DNA of 64,000 bases from Cyclobacteriaceae bacterium (GCA_019638395.1 JAHBTX010000004.1:370411-434410); one strand, 5' to 3'; counted from the first letter of the stretch, positions 1 to 9,709 are shown. The notes: generated by a model from the letters alone, not told the origin. A program made the numbers and translations.

Positions 1-228
1 ATCAACAATATAAATTCCTGTTGGGATGAGATTGCGTATTTTCAGGTTGGTGATAATCCTGGAAGGAAAGAGCCCGGCACAGGCGAGATCAATCATAAAA
101 ATCTTTTCAAGCATATTTATGATAAAGGTTTTAAAGGTGTGATAGGAATGGAACATGGTAATGCCAAAGAAGGTAAAGAAGGCGAACTTGCCTTAATACA
201 GGCTTATCGTGAGGCAGACTCGTTCTAA
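1..228 (+). CDS. Hydroxypyruvate isomerase-like TIM-barrel protein, 3' end only
   Basis: The reading frame is open from the first base and stops at 226-228, leaving the last 75 residues. The piece contains QVGDNPGRKEPGTGEIN, the typical C-terminal signature of the hydroxypyruvate isomerase/sugar-phosphate isomerase TIM-barrel family, followed by GFKGVIGMEHGNAKEG, in which the Glu sits where the family has a metal ligand. Enzymes of this family interconvert hydroxypyruvate and tartronate semialdehyde or act on related keto-sugars in the cytoplasm. The start and most of the barrel lie outside the window, so the substrate cannot be judged and a related xylose-isomerase-like epimerase is possible. 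Confidence 0.75.
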   Translation: MNNINSCWDEIAYFQVGDNPGRKEPGTGEINHKNLFKHIYDKGFKGVIGMEHGNAKEGKEGELALIQAYREADSF

Positions 229-254
229 GAAACTGATTTAATAAAAGAAAGAAT

Positions 255-3071
255 ATGAAGCGTTTTGTATGGGTTATGATGTTGATGCTGCCCGTTGCTG
301 GATTTAGTCAACTTCAAAATCTGAAGAACAAAGTTGTTCAAAAAACCAAAGAAGCGGCCAAAGGTAAAGCAGCCGATAAAGCGGATGCGGCCCGCGACCG
401 GTTGGACTCTACCGATTTTAATTATGCCATTTCGGTAATCGATAATTCGGGCATGATGAATGTGCTGGATGCAGATGAGCTAGCTACCCGCGCGGCTTAC
501 TCAGCTTCCAACAAATACATGAAGAAAGAAAGCGATATAACAGCTGCCGAGCGGTGCCGCTCCATTTTAGATCAGGCCGAAAACTTTTACCAGGCAAGAA
601 GATACCGCTTGGCGGAGTTATCTTTTCTGGAAGCTAAACTGGCTTACGAAGCGGCCGGATTAACCAACAACATCAATTATAGTAAGGTGCATGCCGATCT
701 GGGTTTATTGTATTCCACGATGGGCCGGTTCAATCAAGCGGAGTATTTTTTGAGCGAAGGCTTAGGCTTGCGTGAACAAACTTTAGGTCGCGATAGCAAA
801 GCCGGTGCATCTTCACTCAATAACCTGGCAGTATTATACCAGGAGACGGCACGATTCAATGAAGCCGAAACTTATTTTCAGGAGGCATTACAAGTAGTAG
901 CAAATCAGTTTGGAAAAGATACTCATGAGTATGCAGTGGTCTTGAACAATCAGGCAATTTACTTTTCGGAAGTAGGGCGTACCGATCAGGCAGTTAATAA
1001 TCTGAACACGGCCATTTCCATTGCAGAGAAAATCAATAGCAAAAACAAGCGCACCGAAGTTGGGTTTCAGTCTAACCTGGCTATGTTATACCAGGAGCAA
1101 GGTAAACTGGCAGAAGCCGAAACGGTTTATATAAAACTGGAAAAAATGTTGCGATTGGTGGGCGATAAGACTTTTTATGCCGGTGTGCTAAATAACCTTG
1201 CATTGCTCTATATTCAAATGAATAAACTTGATAAAGTAGAAGAATACCTGAAGCAATCGGCTCAGATTTACCAATCCCGCTTAGGAAAGGAGAGTCCGAA
1301 TTATGCGAAGGTGCTGGGTGACCTGGGAAATTTTTATCGCATGCAAGGCAAGTTTGCAGAGGCTGAAGACAATCTGAATAAAACGTTAAACATCTACGCT
1401 ACTGCCCTTAACACCAGCCACCCCGAGTATGTGAAGGCCCAGGAGGATCTGGCAATTTTATATTGGAAGAAAGGCGATTTGACTAAAGCCGATGCCGGAT
1501 TTAAAATTGCGATGGATAAATCGATGGATTTTATCAATCAGTATTTTCCGCCTATGAGCGAAGCGGAGAAAACAAAATACTGGGATGTGTTGCAACCGCG
1601 CTTCCAACGCTTCTACAATTATTGTTTAGAGGCAAGTGCCAGCAATCCGGCTGTAGTGCAAACTATGTTCAACTATCAGCTTGCCACAAAAGGCTTATTG
1701 CTAAACTCTACTAATAAAATAAAGAAGGCTATACTAAGTAGCGGAAACGCTGACCTGATAAAGGATTACACAGCATGGCTGGATAAAAAGGAAACATTAG
1801 CTCGATATTATTCGCTTTCCAAAACAGAATTAACCGAACAGAATATCGATTTGACCGCGCTTGAAGCGGAAGCCAATACGTTGGAGCGGTCACTTTCACA
1901 ACGCTCTGCCGATTTCTCGCAAGGTTATGCTGCGGATAAAACTGATTACAAACAAATTCAATCAACCTTAGCGGATGCTGATGCAGTAGTAGAGTTTATT
2001 CGCATTCGGTCGTTCGATAAAGATTTTACAGCTGATAGTAAATATGCCGCATTGATTTTAACAAAAAGTGCAGCTGAACCAAAGTCGATAATATTGGATA
2101 ATGGTAATCAATTGGAAACACGGTACGCAAAATTCTACCGCAACGCCATTCAGAATAAACAGGCCGATAATTATTCATACGAACAATTCTGGGCACGGAT
2201 TGACCCGGCTTTAACTGGTAAAAAAAATCTATACATCTCGGCCGATGGTGTGTATAATCAAATCAGTTTAAATACCCTGAAGAAGCCTGATGGTGATTTT
2301 ATATTGAACCGGTATGATATTGTATTGGTAGGTAACTCAAAAGATGTAATTGGGTTGAAAACACAAAAACCAATTGTTTCTAAAAAGAATGCATTCGTAT
2401 TGGGTTTCCCCGATTATGGTGGCGATGCGGTAGCAGCTTTGCCGGGAACAAAAGTAGAGATTGATAATATCAGTCGTATTTTAAAAGCTGGTGGATATAC
2501 GGTTACACCCTTTGCGCAGAAAGCGGCAACCGAAGCTTCGGTTAAAGCTTTAAAAAATCAGGCGTTGGTACACATTGCTACACACGGTTATTTTCAGGCC
2601 GATGTAGAACAAACTGCCGCGGGAGTACATCAGGAGAATGCGAAGAACAATCCGCTGTTGCGTTCTGGTTTATTGTTGGCAGGTGCATCGCCTACATTAA
2701 AAGGCGAACTTGTTCCAAACCTGGAGAGTAACGATAACGGAGTGCTTACTGCTTATGAAGCTATGAACCTTTCGTTGGAAGGAACCGATCTTATTATTTT
2801 AAGTGCGTGCGAAACAGGTTTGGGCGATGTACGTGCCGGTGAGGGTGTATATGGCTTGCAGCGTTCTTTTATTGTTGCCGGTGCCAAAGCAATGGTAATG
2901 AGCTTGTGGAAGGTGGACGATGCCGCCACACAAGCTTTGATGACCAACTTCTATACAAATCTTTCCAAGGGCACTCCAAAAGCCAGAGCCTTTAAACAAG
3001 CGCAACTTCAATTGATGGCGAAATACAAAGAACCATATTATTGGGGAGCGTTTGTTATGATGGGGATGTAA
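255..3071 (+). CDS. Exported TPR-CHAT domain protein (copy 1)
   Basis: This 938-residue protein starts with a Sec signal peptide (MKRFVWVMMLMLPVAGFSQ). A long block of tetratricopeptide repeats follows (roughly residues 90-430), with repeated [A/G]-x-Y-x(9)-A-E patterns, then a linker and a C-terminal CHAT caspase-like peptidase domain (roughly 650-938). The likely catalytic dyad is visible: His777 in HIATHGYF and Cys852 in LSACETGLGDV. CHAT proteins are clan CD cysteine peptidases, often joined to TPR receptors. The export signal puts this one in the periplasm or at the cell surface rather than in a cytoplasmic defence complex. A second full-length copy lies just downstream (3569-6352), with near-identical blocks around both catalytic residues and at the C-terminus (YKEPYYWGAFVMMGM). 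The substrate is unknown. Confidence 0.9.
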   Translation: MKRFVWVMMLMLPVAGFSQLQNLKNKVVQKTKEAAKGKAADKADAARDRLDSTDFNYAISVIDNSGMMNVLDADELATRAAYSASNKYMKKESDITAAERCRSILDQAENFYQARRYRLAELSFLEAKLAYEAAGLTNNINYSKVHADLGLLYSTMGRFNQAEYFLSEGLGLREQTLGRDSKAGASSLNNLAVLYQETARFNEAETYFQEALQVVANQFGKDTHEYAVVLNNQAIYFSEVGRTDQAVNNLNTAISIAEKINSKNKRTEVGFQSNLAMLYQEQGKLAEAETVYIKLEKMLRLVGDKTFYAGVLNNLALLYIQMNKLDKVEEYLKQSAQIYQSRLGKESPNYAKVLGDLGNFYRMQGKFAEAEDNLNKTLNIYATALNTSHPEYVKAQEDLAILYWKKGDLTKADAGFKIAMDKSMDFINQYFPPMSEAEKTKYWDVLQPRFQRFYNYCLEASASNPAVVQTMFNYQLATKGLLLNSTNKIKKAILSSGNADLIKDYTAWLDKKETLARYYSLSKTELTEQNIDLTALEAEANTLERSLSQRSADFSQGYAADKTDYKQIQSTLADADAVVEFIRIRSFDKDFTADSKYAALILTKSAAEPKSIILDNGNQLETRYAKFYRNAIQNKQADNYSYEQFWARIDPALTGKKNLYISADGVYNQISLNTLKKPDGDFILNRYDIVLVGNSKDVIGLKTQKPIVSKKNAFVLGFPDYGGDAVAALPGTKVEIDNISRILKAGGYTVTPFAQKAATEASVKALKNQALVHIATHGYFQADVEQTAAGVHQENAKNNPLLRSGLLLAGASPTLKGELVPNLESNDNGVLTAYEAMNLSLEGTDLIILSACETGLGDVRAGEGVYGLQRSFIVAGAKAMVMSLWKVDDAATQALMTNFYTNLSKGTPKARAFKQAQLQLMAKYKEPYYWGAFVMMGM

Positions 3072-3086
3072 ACTAAAAGTTTTTCT

Positions 3087-3521
3087 ATGGCAGCAATAGC
3101 TAATCTAAAACAGGCCGTTCCTTTCTTTTGGGTTAGTAAACTGGCGGCATCGTTAGTTTTTTACAAAGATGGTTTAGGCTTTGAACTTAAATCAAGCTGG
3201 TCGCCAAACGAAAAGATAGAATGGTGCTGGCTGGAGCGCGATGGGGTAGCATTTATGTTGCAGGAATATCGGGCCGGGCTACACCCTGCTGGCACTCCCG
3301 GATCAGGTGTGTCAATATGTATCATGTGCAATGATGCACTTGCATTATACGAGGAGTTTTTGAAGAAAGAAATTCATGTAAAAGAACCGTTTGTGGGTAA
3401 TCAACTTTGGGTTATAGAAGTAAGAGACCCGGATGGATATGCAATCATTTTCGAAAGCCCAACTGATTTACCTGAGGAAACCACCTACACACAATGGTTA
3501 GTGCAAAAGGGTAAACATTGA
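3087..3521 (+). CDS. VOC (glyoxalase/bleomycin-resistance) superfamily protein
   Basis: A 144-residue single-module vicinal oxygen chelate protein. It starts with AVPFFWVSKLAASLVFYKDGLGFEL, the usual beta-alpha opening of the fold, and ends with RDPDGYAIIFESPTDL, the canonical DPDGxxxxFE segment carrying a metal-ligand Glu. It begins 15 bp after the first CHAT gene, so the two may be co-transcribed. Family members include glyoxalase I, dioxygenases and antibiotic-binding proteins, and the sequence does not show which activity applies here. The gene separates the two CHAT copies, and a broken VOC gene follows the second copy. Confidence 0.85.
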   Translation: MAAIANLKQAVPFFWVSKLAASLVFYKDGLGFELKSSWSPNEKIEWCWLERDGVAFMLQEYRAGLHPAGTPGSGVSICIMCNDALALYEEFLKKEIHVKEPFVGNQLWVIEVRDPDGYAIIFESPTDLPEETTYTQWLVQKGKH

Positions 3522-3568
3522 CCAACCGGTTTTTACTTAGTAGCTTCGGGATAATTTCCCTTTTTACT

Positions 3569-6352
3569 ATGAAATTAAAGTTTTTTTTCGCATTACTATT
3601 GTGCAGCACAGCTGTGTTTGCCCAAGATGATTGGCTCACCAAAGCTATGGCCGATTTGGGTGCCGAAAAAAAAGCACAACTTGACTCCCTCGATTTTCAA
3701 TTTGCCATGTCGGTAAACGACAATTCCAGTTTTATTGATGTGCAGCAGAAAGGTGAGGGCTGGGCAAAAGGTTTTTATTCCTTGAAAGCTAAAAATCAAC
3801 GTACATTTTCGGAGGTGGCCAGCGATACCCTTAATTGGGCGGTTGACTATTACAATATGCGCTGGTATAAGATTGCAGAAGCATCGTTCATTACAGCTAA
3901 AAACTTTATGGAGGTTTATAACCTCACGCAAGATATCAGCTACATCCGCTGCATTTCCAACATGGGTGTAATGTACCTGATACAAGGGCGCACATTAGAG
4001 GCCGATCAGTATATAACGTATGCGCTTACCGAAAGCGAGCGGCTTGGAAAAAACAGTATTGCTTATGCCGCTAACCTAAATAGTATGGCTAAACTGAAGC
4101 AGCTACTCGGGCATTATAACGAAGCTGAGCAAATGTTTAACGAATCGATTGCCAGTATTGCGGCAAAAGTAGGTACTAATAGTTTGCAGCACGCTATTGT
4201 ATTAAACAACAAAGCCATGTTGTACCAGGTAATGGGTCGCTACCCGGAGGCAATTGAGTTAATGAGGCAGGCATTGGTAGCGCTGGAAGCTTCGAATAAA
4301 CGTACCCTGCAAGGTAAGAAGTCGTTCGATAGCCGTAAGTTCAATTCTAATCTGGCCTTGTTATATCAGTTATCGGGTAACCTCGCGCAAGCTGAAACAG
4401 AATTTTTGGCCATTCGCAAAGTTTTTGAAAATCGCGGTCAGAAAAATAATCCGGAGTATGCTAATCTGCTTAATCAATTAAGTCTGCTTTATATCCAGAT
4501 GAATAAAATTGATCAGGTAGAACCATTGCTGCTAAAGGCAGCCGATGTTTATAAGAAAAAATTTACTACCGAAAATCCTTCGTATGCGAAAGTTCAAACC
4601 GATCTGGGCACGTTTTATCGTTTGCAGAACAGAATGCCAGAAGCAGAAACAGCGTTAACAAGTTCACTCGCTATCCGGCAACGCACGTTAGGCGAAAATC
4701 ATCCGGATTACGTGAAGTCGATGGAGGCTGTAGGAATATTATACTGGAAGAAAGGTGATCTGCTGCGGGCATATCCTTTTTTACAAGGGGCATGCAATAA
4801 ATCGCTCGAGTTTATCAATCACTACTTTGCACCGATGAGCGAAACAGAGAAAACTAAATATTGGGATGTGTTGCAACCGCGCTTTCAGCGATTTTACAAT
4901 TTTGCAATTGATGCAGGAACCACTATGCCCGAGGTATGGATAGATGTGTTTAACTACCAGATAGCAACCAAAGCTTTGCTACTTAATTCCACCAACAAAA
5001 TCAAGAAAGCAATTTTGGCCAGCGGTAATGAGGCACTCATAAAAGATTACGTTTCGTGGATCGGACAAAAAGAGGCATTGGCACGCTATTACTCCTTATC
5101 CAAATCAGAGCTCAAAGAACAGAAAATTGATCTGGATGCATTAGAGAAATCGGCTAATGAGTTGGAACGATCACTTTCGCAACGCTCAACAGATTTTGCC
5201 AGGGGCTACGAATCCGAACAAATCTCATGGACAATGATTGCTTCCAGGTTGGGCGATACCGAGGCGGTGCTGGAATTGATTCGGGTGCGCACATTTGATA
5301 AAGACTTTACAGACCATGCACGCTACATCGCTTTGATAGCTGCTAAAGGTATTTCGCAACCCCGAATGGTTTTACTTGAAAATGGCAATGAACTTGAAAG
5401 CCGCTACGCAAAATTTTATAAAAATGCGGTACAACAACGAGTAGCCGATCCGCATTCTTATACGCAATACTGGGAAAGAGTCGATCCCCTTTTAGCAGGA
5501 AAGAAAAAAGTATATCTATCGCCAGATGGTGTGTATAATCAAATTAACATTAACACTTTAAAGAAGACAGATGGCGAGTATGTACTTAATCGGTATGATG
5601 TAGTAGTGATTGGAAACTCGAAAGATATAATAGCAATAAGTGAAAAGAAGAAGCCCGTTGTTAATAAGAATGCATTTGTGTTGGGATTTCCGGATTATGG
5701 TGGAAATGCAGTAGCCTTGCCAGGAACCAAAGAAGAAATTGATGGGATAAATAAAATTTTAGGTGCAAGTGGTTATAAGGTTGTAAAGCGTGAACAGCGG
5801 GATGCCAGCGAAGCATCCTTAAAAGCAGTTAGCGCACCCACACTGATGCACATTGCTACTCATGGATATTTTTTGGCTGATGCAGATTTGAAAAGTGGCG
5901 ATGTTATGGGTATTGATGCCGAGAATGCAAAAAATAATCCGTTGTTACGTTCAGGCTTAATTCTGGCTGGTGTTCAACAACAAAATAACAACTCGGTTGA
6001 TTTACAGAGTAACGACAATGGTGTACTTACAGCCTATGAAGCCATGAACCTGTCGCTGGAAGGAACTGATCTGATTATTCTAAGTGCCTGCGAAACCGGG
6101 CTGGGCGATGTGCGTGCGGGTGAAGGTGTATATGGATTGCAACGCGCATTTTTGGTAGCCGGTGCAAATGCCTTGATTATGAGTTTATGGAAAGTAGATG
6201 ATGCCGCCACACAACAACTTATGACTAACTTTTATACTAATTGGAGCAAGACAGGTAATAAACAACAAGCCTTTAAACAAGCACAACTTCAGTTAATGAC
6301 TAAATACAAAGAACCATATTATTGGGGGGCATTTGTTATGATGGGCATGTAA
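3569..6352 (+). CDS. Exported TPR-CHAT domain protein (copy 2)
   Basis: The ATG at 3569 is preferred over an upstream in-frame start at 3518 because it begins a clean signal peptide (MKLKFFFALLLCSTAVFAQ). The 927-residue product has the same architecture as the protein at 255-3071: an N-terminal DSLDFxFAMSVxDNS motif, TPR array, linker and CHAT domain. The likely catalytic residues are His765 (HIATHGYF) and Cys841 (LSACETGLGDV). Long segments match copy 1 almost word for word, for example PMSETEKTKYWDVLQPRFQRF and the last 15 residues, while the TPR part has diverged. This pattern indicates an old tandem duplication with divergence of the sensor half. No obvious cytoplasmic effector is encoded nearby. 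Confidence 0.9.
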   Translation: MKLKFFFALLLCSTAVFAQDDWLTKAMADLGAEKKAQLDSLDFQFAMSVNDNSSFIDVQQKGEGWAKGFYSLKAKNQRTFSEVASDTLNWAVDYYNMRWYKIAEASFITAKNFMEVYNLTQDISYIRCISNMGVMYLIQGRTLEADQYITYALTESERLGKNSIAYAANLNSMAKLKQLLGHYNEAEQMFNESIASIAAKVGTNSLQHAIVLNNKAMLYQVMGRYPEAIELMRQALVALEASNKRTLQGKKSFDSRKFNSNLALLYQLSGNLAQAETEFLAIRKVFENRGQKNNPEYANLLNQLSLLYIQMNKIDQVEPLLLKAADVYKKKFTTENPSYAKVQTDLGTFYRLQNRMPEAETALTSSLAIRQRTLGENHPDYVKSMEAVGILYWKKGDLLRAYPFLQGACNKSLEFINHYFAPMSETEKTKYWDVLQPRFQRFYNFAIDAGTTMPEVWIDVFNYQIATKALLLNSTNKIKKAILASGNEALIKDYVSWIGQKEALARYYSLSKSELKEQKIDLDALEKSANELERSLSQRSTDFARGYESEQISWTMIASRLGDTEAVLELIRVRTFDKDFTDHARYIALIAAKGISQPRMVLLENGNELESRYAKFYKNAVQQRVADPHSYTQYWERVDPLLAGKKKVYLSPDGVYNQININTLKKTDGEYVLNRYDVVVIGNSKDIIAISEKKKPVVNKNAFVLGFPDYGGNAVALPGTKEEIDGINKILGASGYKVVKREQRDASEASLKAVSAPTLMHIATHGYFLADADLKSGDVMGIDAENAKNNPLLRSGLILAGVQQQNNNSVDLQSNDNGVLTAYEAMNLSLEGTDLIILSACETGLGDVRAGEGVYGLQRAFLVAGANALIMSLWKVDDAATQQLMTNFYTNWSKTGNKQQAFKQAQLQLMTKYKEPYYWGAFVMMGM

Positions 6353-6632
6353 ACTGAAGTTCAAGACCTGGTTGCGGCAAAAGATTGGTACACACATGTA
6401 TTTCAAACTAAGTCCTACTTTGACGAATCGTTTTATGTGGGCTTCAATATTAAAGGTTACGAATTGGGGTTATCCCAGAAGAAGACGCTTCCTTGAAGGT
6501 GTATTAACGTATTGGGGTGTGGGGAATGTCGAGACCGAGTTTGAAAGAATACTAAGCCTGGGCGCTGCCATTCATGAAAAACCTGCCAATGTAGGTGGCG
6601 AAATTGTGGTCGCAACTTTATTGGATCCCTGA
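6353..6632 (+). pseudogene. Broken VOC/glyoxalase family gene
   Basis: Directly after the stop codon of the second CHAT gene, one frame reads TEVQDLVAAKDWYTHVF and continues to KGYELGLSQKK (6353-6468), which is the first half of a VOC domain lacking its beginning. A second frame then reads EGVLTYWGVGNVETEFERIL and on to GGEIVVATLLDP (6495-6632), the second half of the same fold. The join around 6468-6495 needs at least one frame change, and the third frame contributes PEEDASL there. The fragment therefore has no start codon and is frameshifted. The missing N-terminus abuts the CHAT stop exactly, suggesting that the CHAT duplication cut into this gene. A sequencing error could explain the frameshift but not the missing start. 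Confidence 0.7.
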
Positions 6633-6752
6633 AAAAATGTTATCGGGTTAATCAATAATCCTGAATTTCGGTTGCCATAAAAATATGTAGTTAACCCAAA
6701 TCGCCTTCAAGGTATCCCCCCAGTCTGAATATTTTCTTACTACCTTTCTGCC

Positions 6753-7898
6753 ATGAAGGATGACAACCTGAAGGTTCTTTTTTACCATGCACACTTTTTC
6801 AATAGTAGCGAAACATTTATTTATCAACAGGTAATTAATCCACACATCAGACCCATATTGTTAGCTAAACGTTTTTTAGATGCTACTGGTATGAGTTGTG
6901 AGCCGTTTGAAAAACTCCGGTTCAAACGCACCTGGTGGGATGGACTTATTTCCAATCTGTTGATTGTAGTGGGGATTGATCAATACTATCAAAGCAAATC
7001 CATCACTAAGTTGGTTCAAAAAATTAAAGCGTACCAACCCGATGTAATACATGCACAATTTGGTTTTAATGCAGTTCGGATTTTGCGAATTGCCAAAAAA
7101 CTGAAAGTTCCACTAATAGTATCATTTCATGGTATGGATGCCTCGAGTATGTTACGGAAGCGGTACTATAAAAACGGATTAAATGCGGTGTTTGAGTATG
7201 CAGCATCTGTTGTAGTGTGTAATCCGGCAATGGCCAAGGCTCTTCCATTTACGGCCACACAAAAAAATAAAGTACTATGGATTCCTTACGGGATTAATCT
7301 GAATCAATTTATTTCGCAACCCAAAGGGGGCACCACTGTGCTTCGCATTTTACATGTTGGCAGGTTAATAGAGAAAAAGGGAGTGCCGGATTTGATTCGT
7401 GCATTTGCTAAACTTAAATCAGATTTCGAAGTTCAATTAGACCTTGTAGGCACCGGCCCTGAGGAAGCAACCTGTAGAAGACTTGTGGCTGAAATGAAAC
7501 CTGATAACAAAGTAATTTTTCATGGTTGGAAGTCGCCTGAAGAAGTAAAAGGTCTTATGCAACAAGCCGATGTATTTGTGTTGAACAGCCGAGTGGCTGC
7601 CAATGGTGATAGCGAAGGTTTACCGGTAGGAATTCTGGAAGCAATGGCCATGGGCTTACCGGTTGTATCAACCTACCACGCTGGTATTCCGTGCGCAGTC
7701 GATAACCAGGAAACAGGACTTTTGGTTGGAGAACGCGATACCAATGCGTTAGCGCAAGCCCTTATCGATTTGTTACAAGATGCTCAACTTCGGCAGGCCT
7801 ATGGTGCAGCCGGTCGCAAAAAAGCAGAATTAGTTTTTTCGATGGAACAAATGCATACCGCACTTTATTCTGTTTACAAGAACAGTCTTGAATTGTGA
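6753..7898 (+). CDS. GT4-family glycosyltransferase (GT-B fold)
   Basis: A 381-residue retaining GT-B glycosyltransferase. The N-terminal half contains VIHAQFGFNAVRILRIAKKL and SFHGMDASS, typical of acceptor-side Rossmann domains of colanic-acid-type enzymes. The C-terminal half shows ILHVGRLIEKKGVPDLIRAF and the nucleotide-sugar E-x7-E motif in SEGLPVGILEAMAMGLPVV. Such enzymes add sugars to lipid- or polysaccharide-linked acceptors at the inner face of the membrane. No other polysaccharide genes are adjacent, so donor and acceptor are unknown. The stop overlaps the GTG start of the next gene by 3 bp, implying translational coupling. Confidence 0.88.
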   Translation: MKDDNLKVLFYHAHFFNSSETFIYQQVINPHIRPILLAKRFLDATGMSCEPFEKLRFKRTWWDGLISNLLIVVGIDQYYQSKSITKLVQKIKAYQPDVIHAQFGFNAVRILRIAKKLKVPLIVSFHGMDASSMLRKRYYKNGLNAVFEYAASVVVCNPAMAKALPFTATQKNKVLWIPYGINLNQFISQPKGGTTVLRILHVGRLIEKKGVPDLIRAFAKLKSDFEVQLDLVGTGPEEATCRRLVAEMKPDNKVIFHGWKSPEEVKGLMQQADVFVLNSRVAANGDSEGLPVGILEAMAMGLPVVSTYHAGIPCAVDNQETGLLVGERDTNALAQALIDLLQDAQLRQAYGAAGRKKAELVFSMEQMHTALYSVYKNSLEL

Positions 7899-8239
7899 TT
7901 CCTTTAAATAACTTTTATCAAAGTAGATCAACCGCAGTTAATAATTGCCTGCTCGCCTTACGAACCATCATTCTAAGTGCAGATGAACAAATTACAGAAA
8001 CAGTAAAGTACGGCATGCCCTGCTTCTGTTTTTCAAAACGTCATTTCTGTTATTTATGGGCAGATGAAAAAACTGGCGAGCCCTACATACTTTTTGTGGA
8101 AGGCAGACGGCTGTATCATCCAAAACTGGAGGCTGGTAGCCGCACACGCATGAAAATATTCAGGGCTGATTCGCGTAAGGATTTGCCAATACGAACAATC
8201 CGATTGCTGTTGCGTCAGGCTTTGGATTTATATCGTTAA
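7895..8239 (+). CDS. DUF1801 (YdhG-like) family protein
   Basis: A 114-residue cytoplasmic protein matching the DUF1801 pattern: an early helical segment (LRTIILSADEQITETVKYGMP), a short beta region with FSKRHFCYLWAD, and a C-terminal stretch KIFRADSRKDLPIRTIRLLL. The start is a GTG at 7895 overlapping the TGA of the glycosyltransferase. The family is widespread in Bacteroidota and has no firmly established biochemical role. The overlap suggests co-translation with the glycosyltransferase rather than a shared pathway. Its stop overlaps the stop region of the convergent GH32 gene by 4 bp. Confidence 0.75.
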   Translation: MIPLNNFYQSRSTAVNNCLLALRTIILSADEQITETVKYGMPCFCFSKRHFCYLWADEKTGEPYILFVEGRRLYHPKLEAGSRTRMKIFRADSRKDLPIRTIRLLLRQALDLYR

Positions 8240-9702
8240 TTTATCAATTCCTTGCGTCCGGAATTCCAGATTTTTTTAACTTCGGCTCCTCCAAATACTT
8301 CCACTCCTGGGTTGGTATGTGTTGGAAACACCTGGTCAGTAATGGTATAAAGGCCATCCGCAGTAAAAACTTCTATTACCGATTGATCGGCCATAATGCG
8401 AACGGTTAACTTTTCAGGTTTGGGTTCGATGGCAACAGACTCCACACTGGAAAAGTCGTTGTGAAAATCAACGCGACCCGATTTTGTCCTATCAAGAAAT
8501 AGTTTTCCATCGCGCAAGCCAATGGTAGTTTGTTCAGTACCCGATTTGAAAAGATGTATGCCACCGCCTTCTCTTAATTCCACCTCTAATTCAAAAGTTT
8601 GCGATTGTAGTTCAGAAATAGATTTCAGTTCTTCAACGTGAGTAAGTGCCCATTCTTTAACCGGATGTTGTGTTAACCGTAAACCAGCAGCTGTTTCTTT
8701 CAAACCTAACTCGCGCGGAATTGAAAACATCCCGCGCCATTTACTGGTTGGAATTTGGTTGGCATACGTCCAGTTATTAACCCAACCCAGCATAATAGTT
8801 CTGTCTTTTATATTGTTAAACACAATACCAGCATAATAATCTTTTCCAAAATCAACATACCGTGGTTGTGTTTGTGTACTGCTGAAGGTAGTTCCATCAA
8901 ACTCGCCTACAAAATATTGCATCCCAACGAAGGTGGAACCTGCCGGATGACTTCCGGAAAGAGAAAGAACCCAATGTGTTTTTCCGGGCTGACCTTCAAC
9001 AGGTAGTTCAAACAAATCAGGGCACTCCCAAATGCGTAACGTATCTCCTGCAGGACCAAATTCACTCATCAGGTTCCACGCCAATAAATCTTTCGATTCA
9101 TACAATTGAACTTTATATAAATCCGGAATAACCAATGCCATTATCCACTTTTCATGTTTCGGGTACCAGAACACTTTCGGATCGCGAAAATCTTTCCGAT
9201 CAATATCCAGCACCGGGTTATTGTTGTATCGTTTCCAGGTTCTTCCTTTGTCGTTACTGTAAGCAAGACTTTGGTGTTGCCTTAATCCCTGGTTATCACG
9301 ATGCAGGTGCGATGTGTAAATCGAAATTAAGCATCCGGGTTTGGTGCAAAGTCGGGTTGAATTATTGACATCAACAGCAGTTGTACCGGAAAAAATCATA
9401 GTACTATCGCCAGTGGTTGGATCAAGGTATTCTTCAATAGCAACTGACAACTCTTCCCAATTAACTAAATCGGTGCTAACCGCATGTCCCCAACTCATGT
9501 GCCCCCAAGTAGTGCCGTAAGGGTTGTATTGATAAAATAAGTGGTATTCCCCATCCAGATAAACTAATCCATTTGGATCGTTAATCCAGTTGTGTTGTGG
9601 GCTAAAGTGTACTTGGGGCCGGTATTGTTCTAACGAAATTTTTTCTTTGTATGCACAACTAATGGTTAACGCAGCAACTACAAGAAGAGCTAAGTGTTTC
9701 AT
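8236..9702 (-). CDS. GH32 fructan beta-fructosidase/levanase lipoprotein
   Basis: A 488-residue glycoside hydrolase family 32 enzyme. The five-bladed propeller carries all three catalytic signatures: WINDPNG (nucleophile Asp, about residue 42), RDPKVFWY (transition-state Asp) and WECPDL (acid/base Glu). A C-terminal beta-sandwich of about 150 residues follows, as is normal for the family. The N-terminus MKHLALLVVAALTISCAYKEK is a lipoprotein signal with cleavage before the Cys, so the enzyme is probably anchored at the outer membrane. It should release fructose from inulin, levan or sucrose. It lies 7 bp downstream of a histidine kinase gene and is likely in its operon. No fructose transporter, fructokinase or SusCD pair is adjacent, which is unusual for a fructan locus. 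Confidence 0.9.
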   Translation of the reverse strand: MKHLALLVVAALTISCAYKEKISLEQYRPQVHFSPQHNWINDPNGLVYLDGEYHLFYQYNPYGTTWGHMSWGHAVSTDLVNWEELSVAIEEYLDPTTGDSTMIFSGTTAVDVNNSTRLCTKPGCLISIYTSHLHRDNQGLRQHQSLAYSNDKGRTWKRYNNNPVLDIDRKDFRDPKVFWYPKHEKWIMALVIPDLYKVQLYESKDLLAWNLMSEFGPAGDTLRIWECPDLFELPVEGQPGKTHWVLSLSGSHPAGSTFVGMQYFVGEFDGTTFSSTQTQPRYVDFGKDYYAGIVFNNIKDRTIMLGWVNNWTYANQIPTSKWRGMFSIPRELGLKETAAGLRLTQHPVKEWALTHVEELKSISELQSQTFELEVELREGGGIHLFKSGTEQTTIGLRDGKLFLDRTKSGRVDFHNDFSSVESVAIEPKPEKLTVRIMADQSVIEVFTADGLYTITDQVFPTHTNPGVEVFGGAEVKKIWNSGRKELIN

Positions 9703-9709
9703 GTATCTC

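Noticed and set aside
2753..2947. Open frames antisense to the CHAT, peptidase and cco genes
   Set aside because: They are shadows of strongly coding frames with no independent start signals or conserved motifs.
255..6352. CHAT genes as part of a CRISPR-linked or gasdermin-type defence system
   Set aside because: Both proteins have export signals and no gasdermin, Cas or other effector gene is adjacent.
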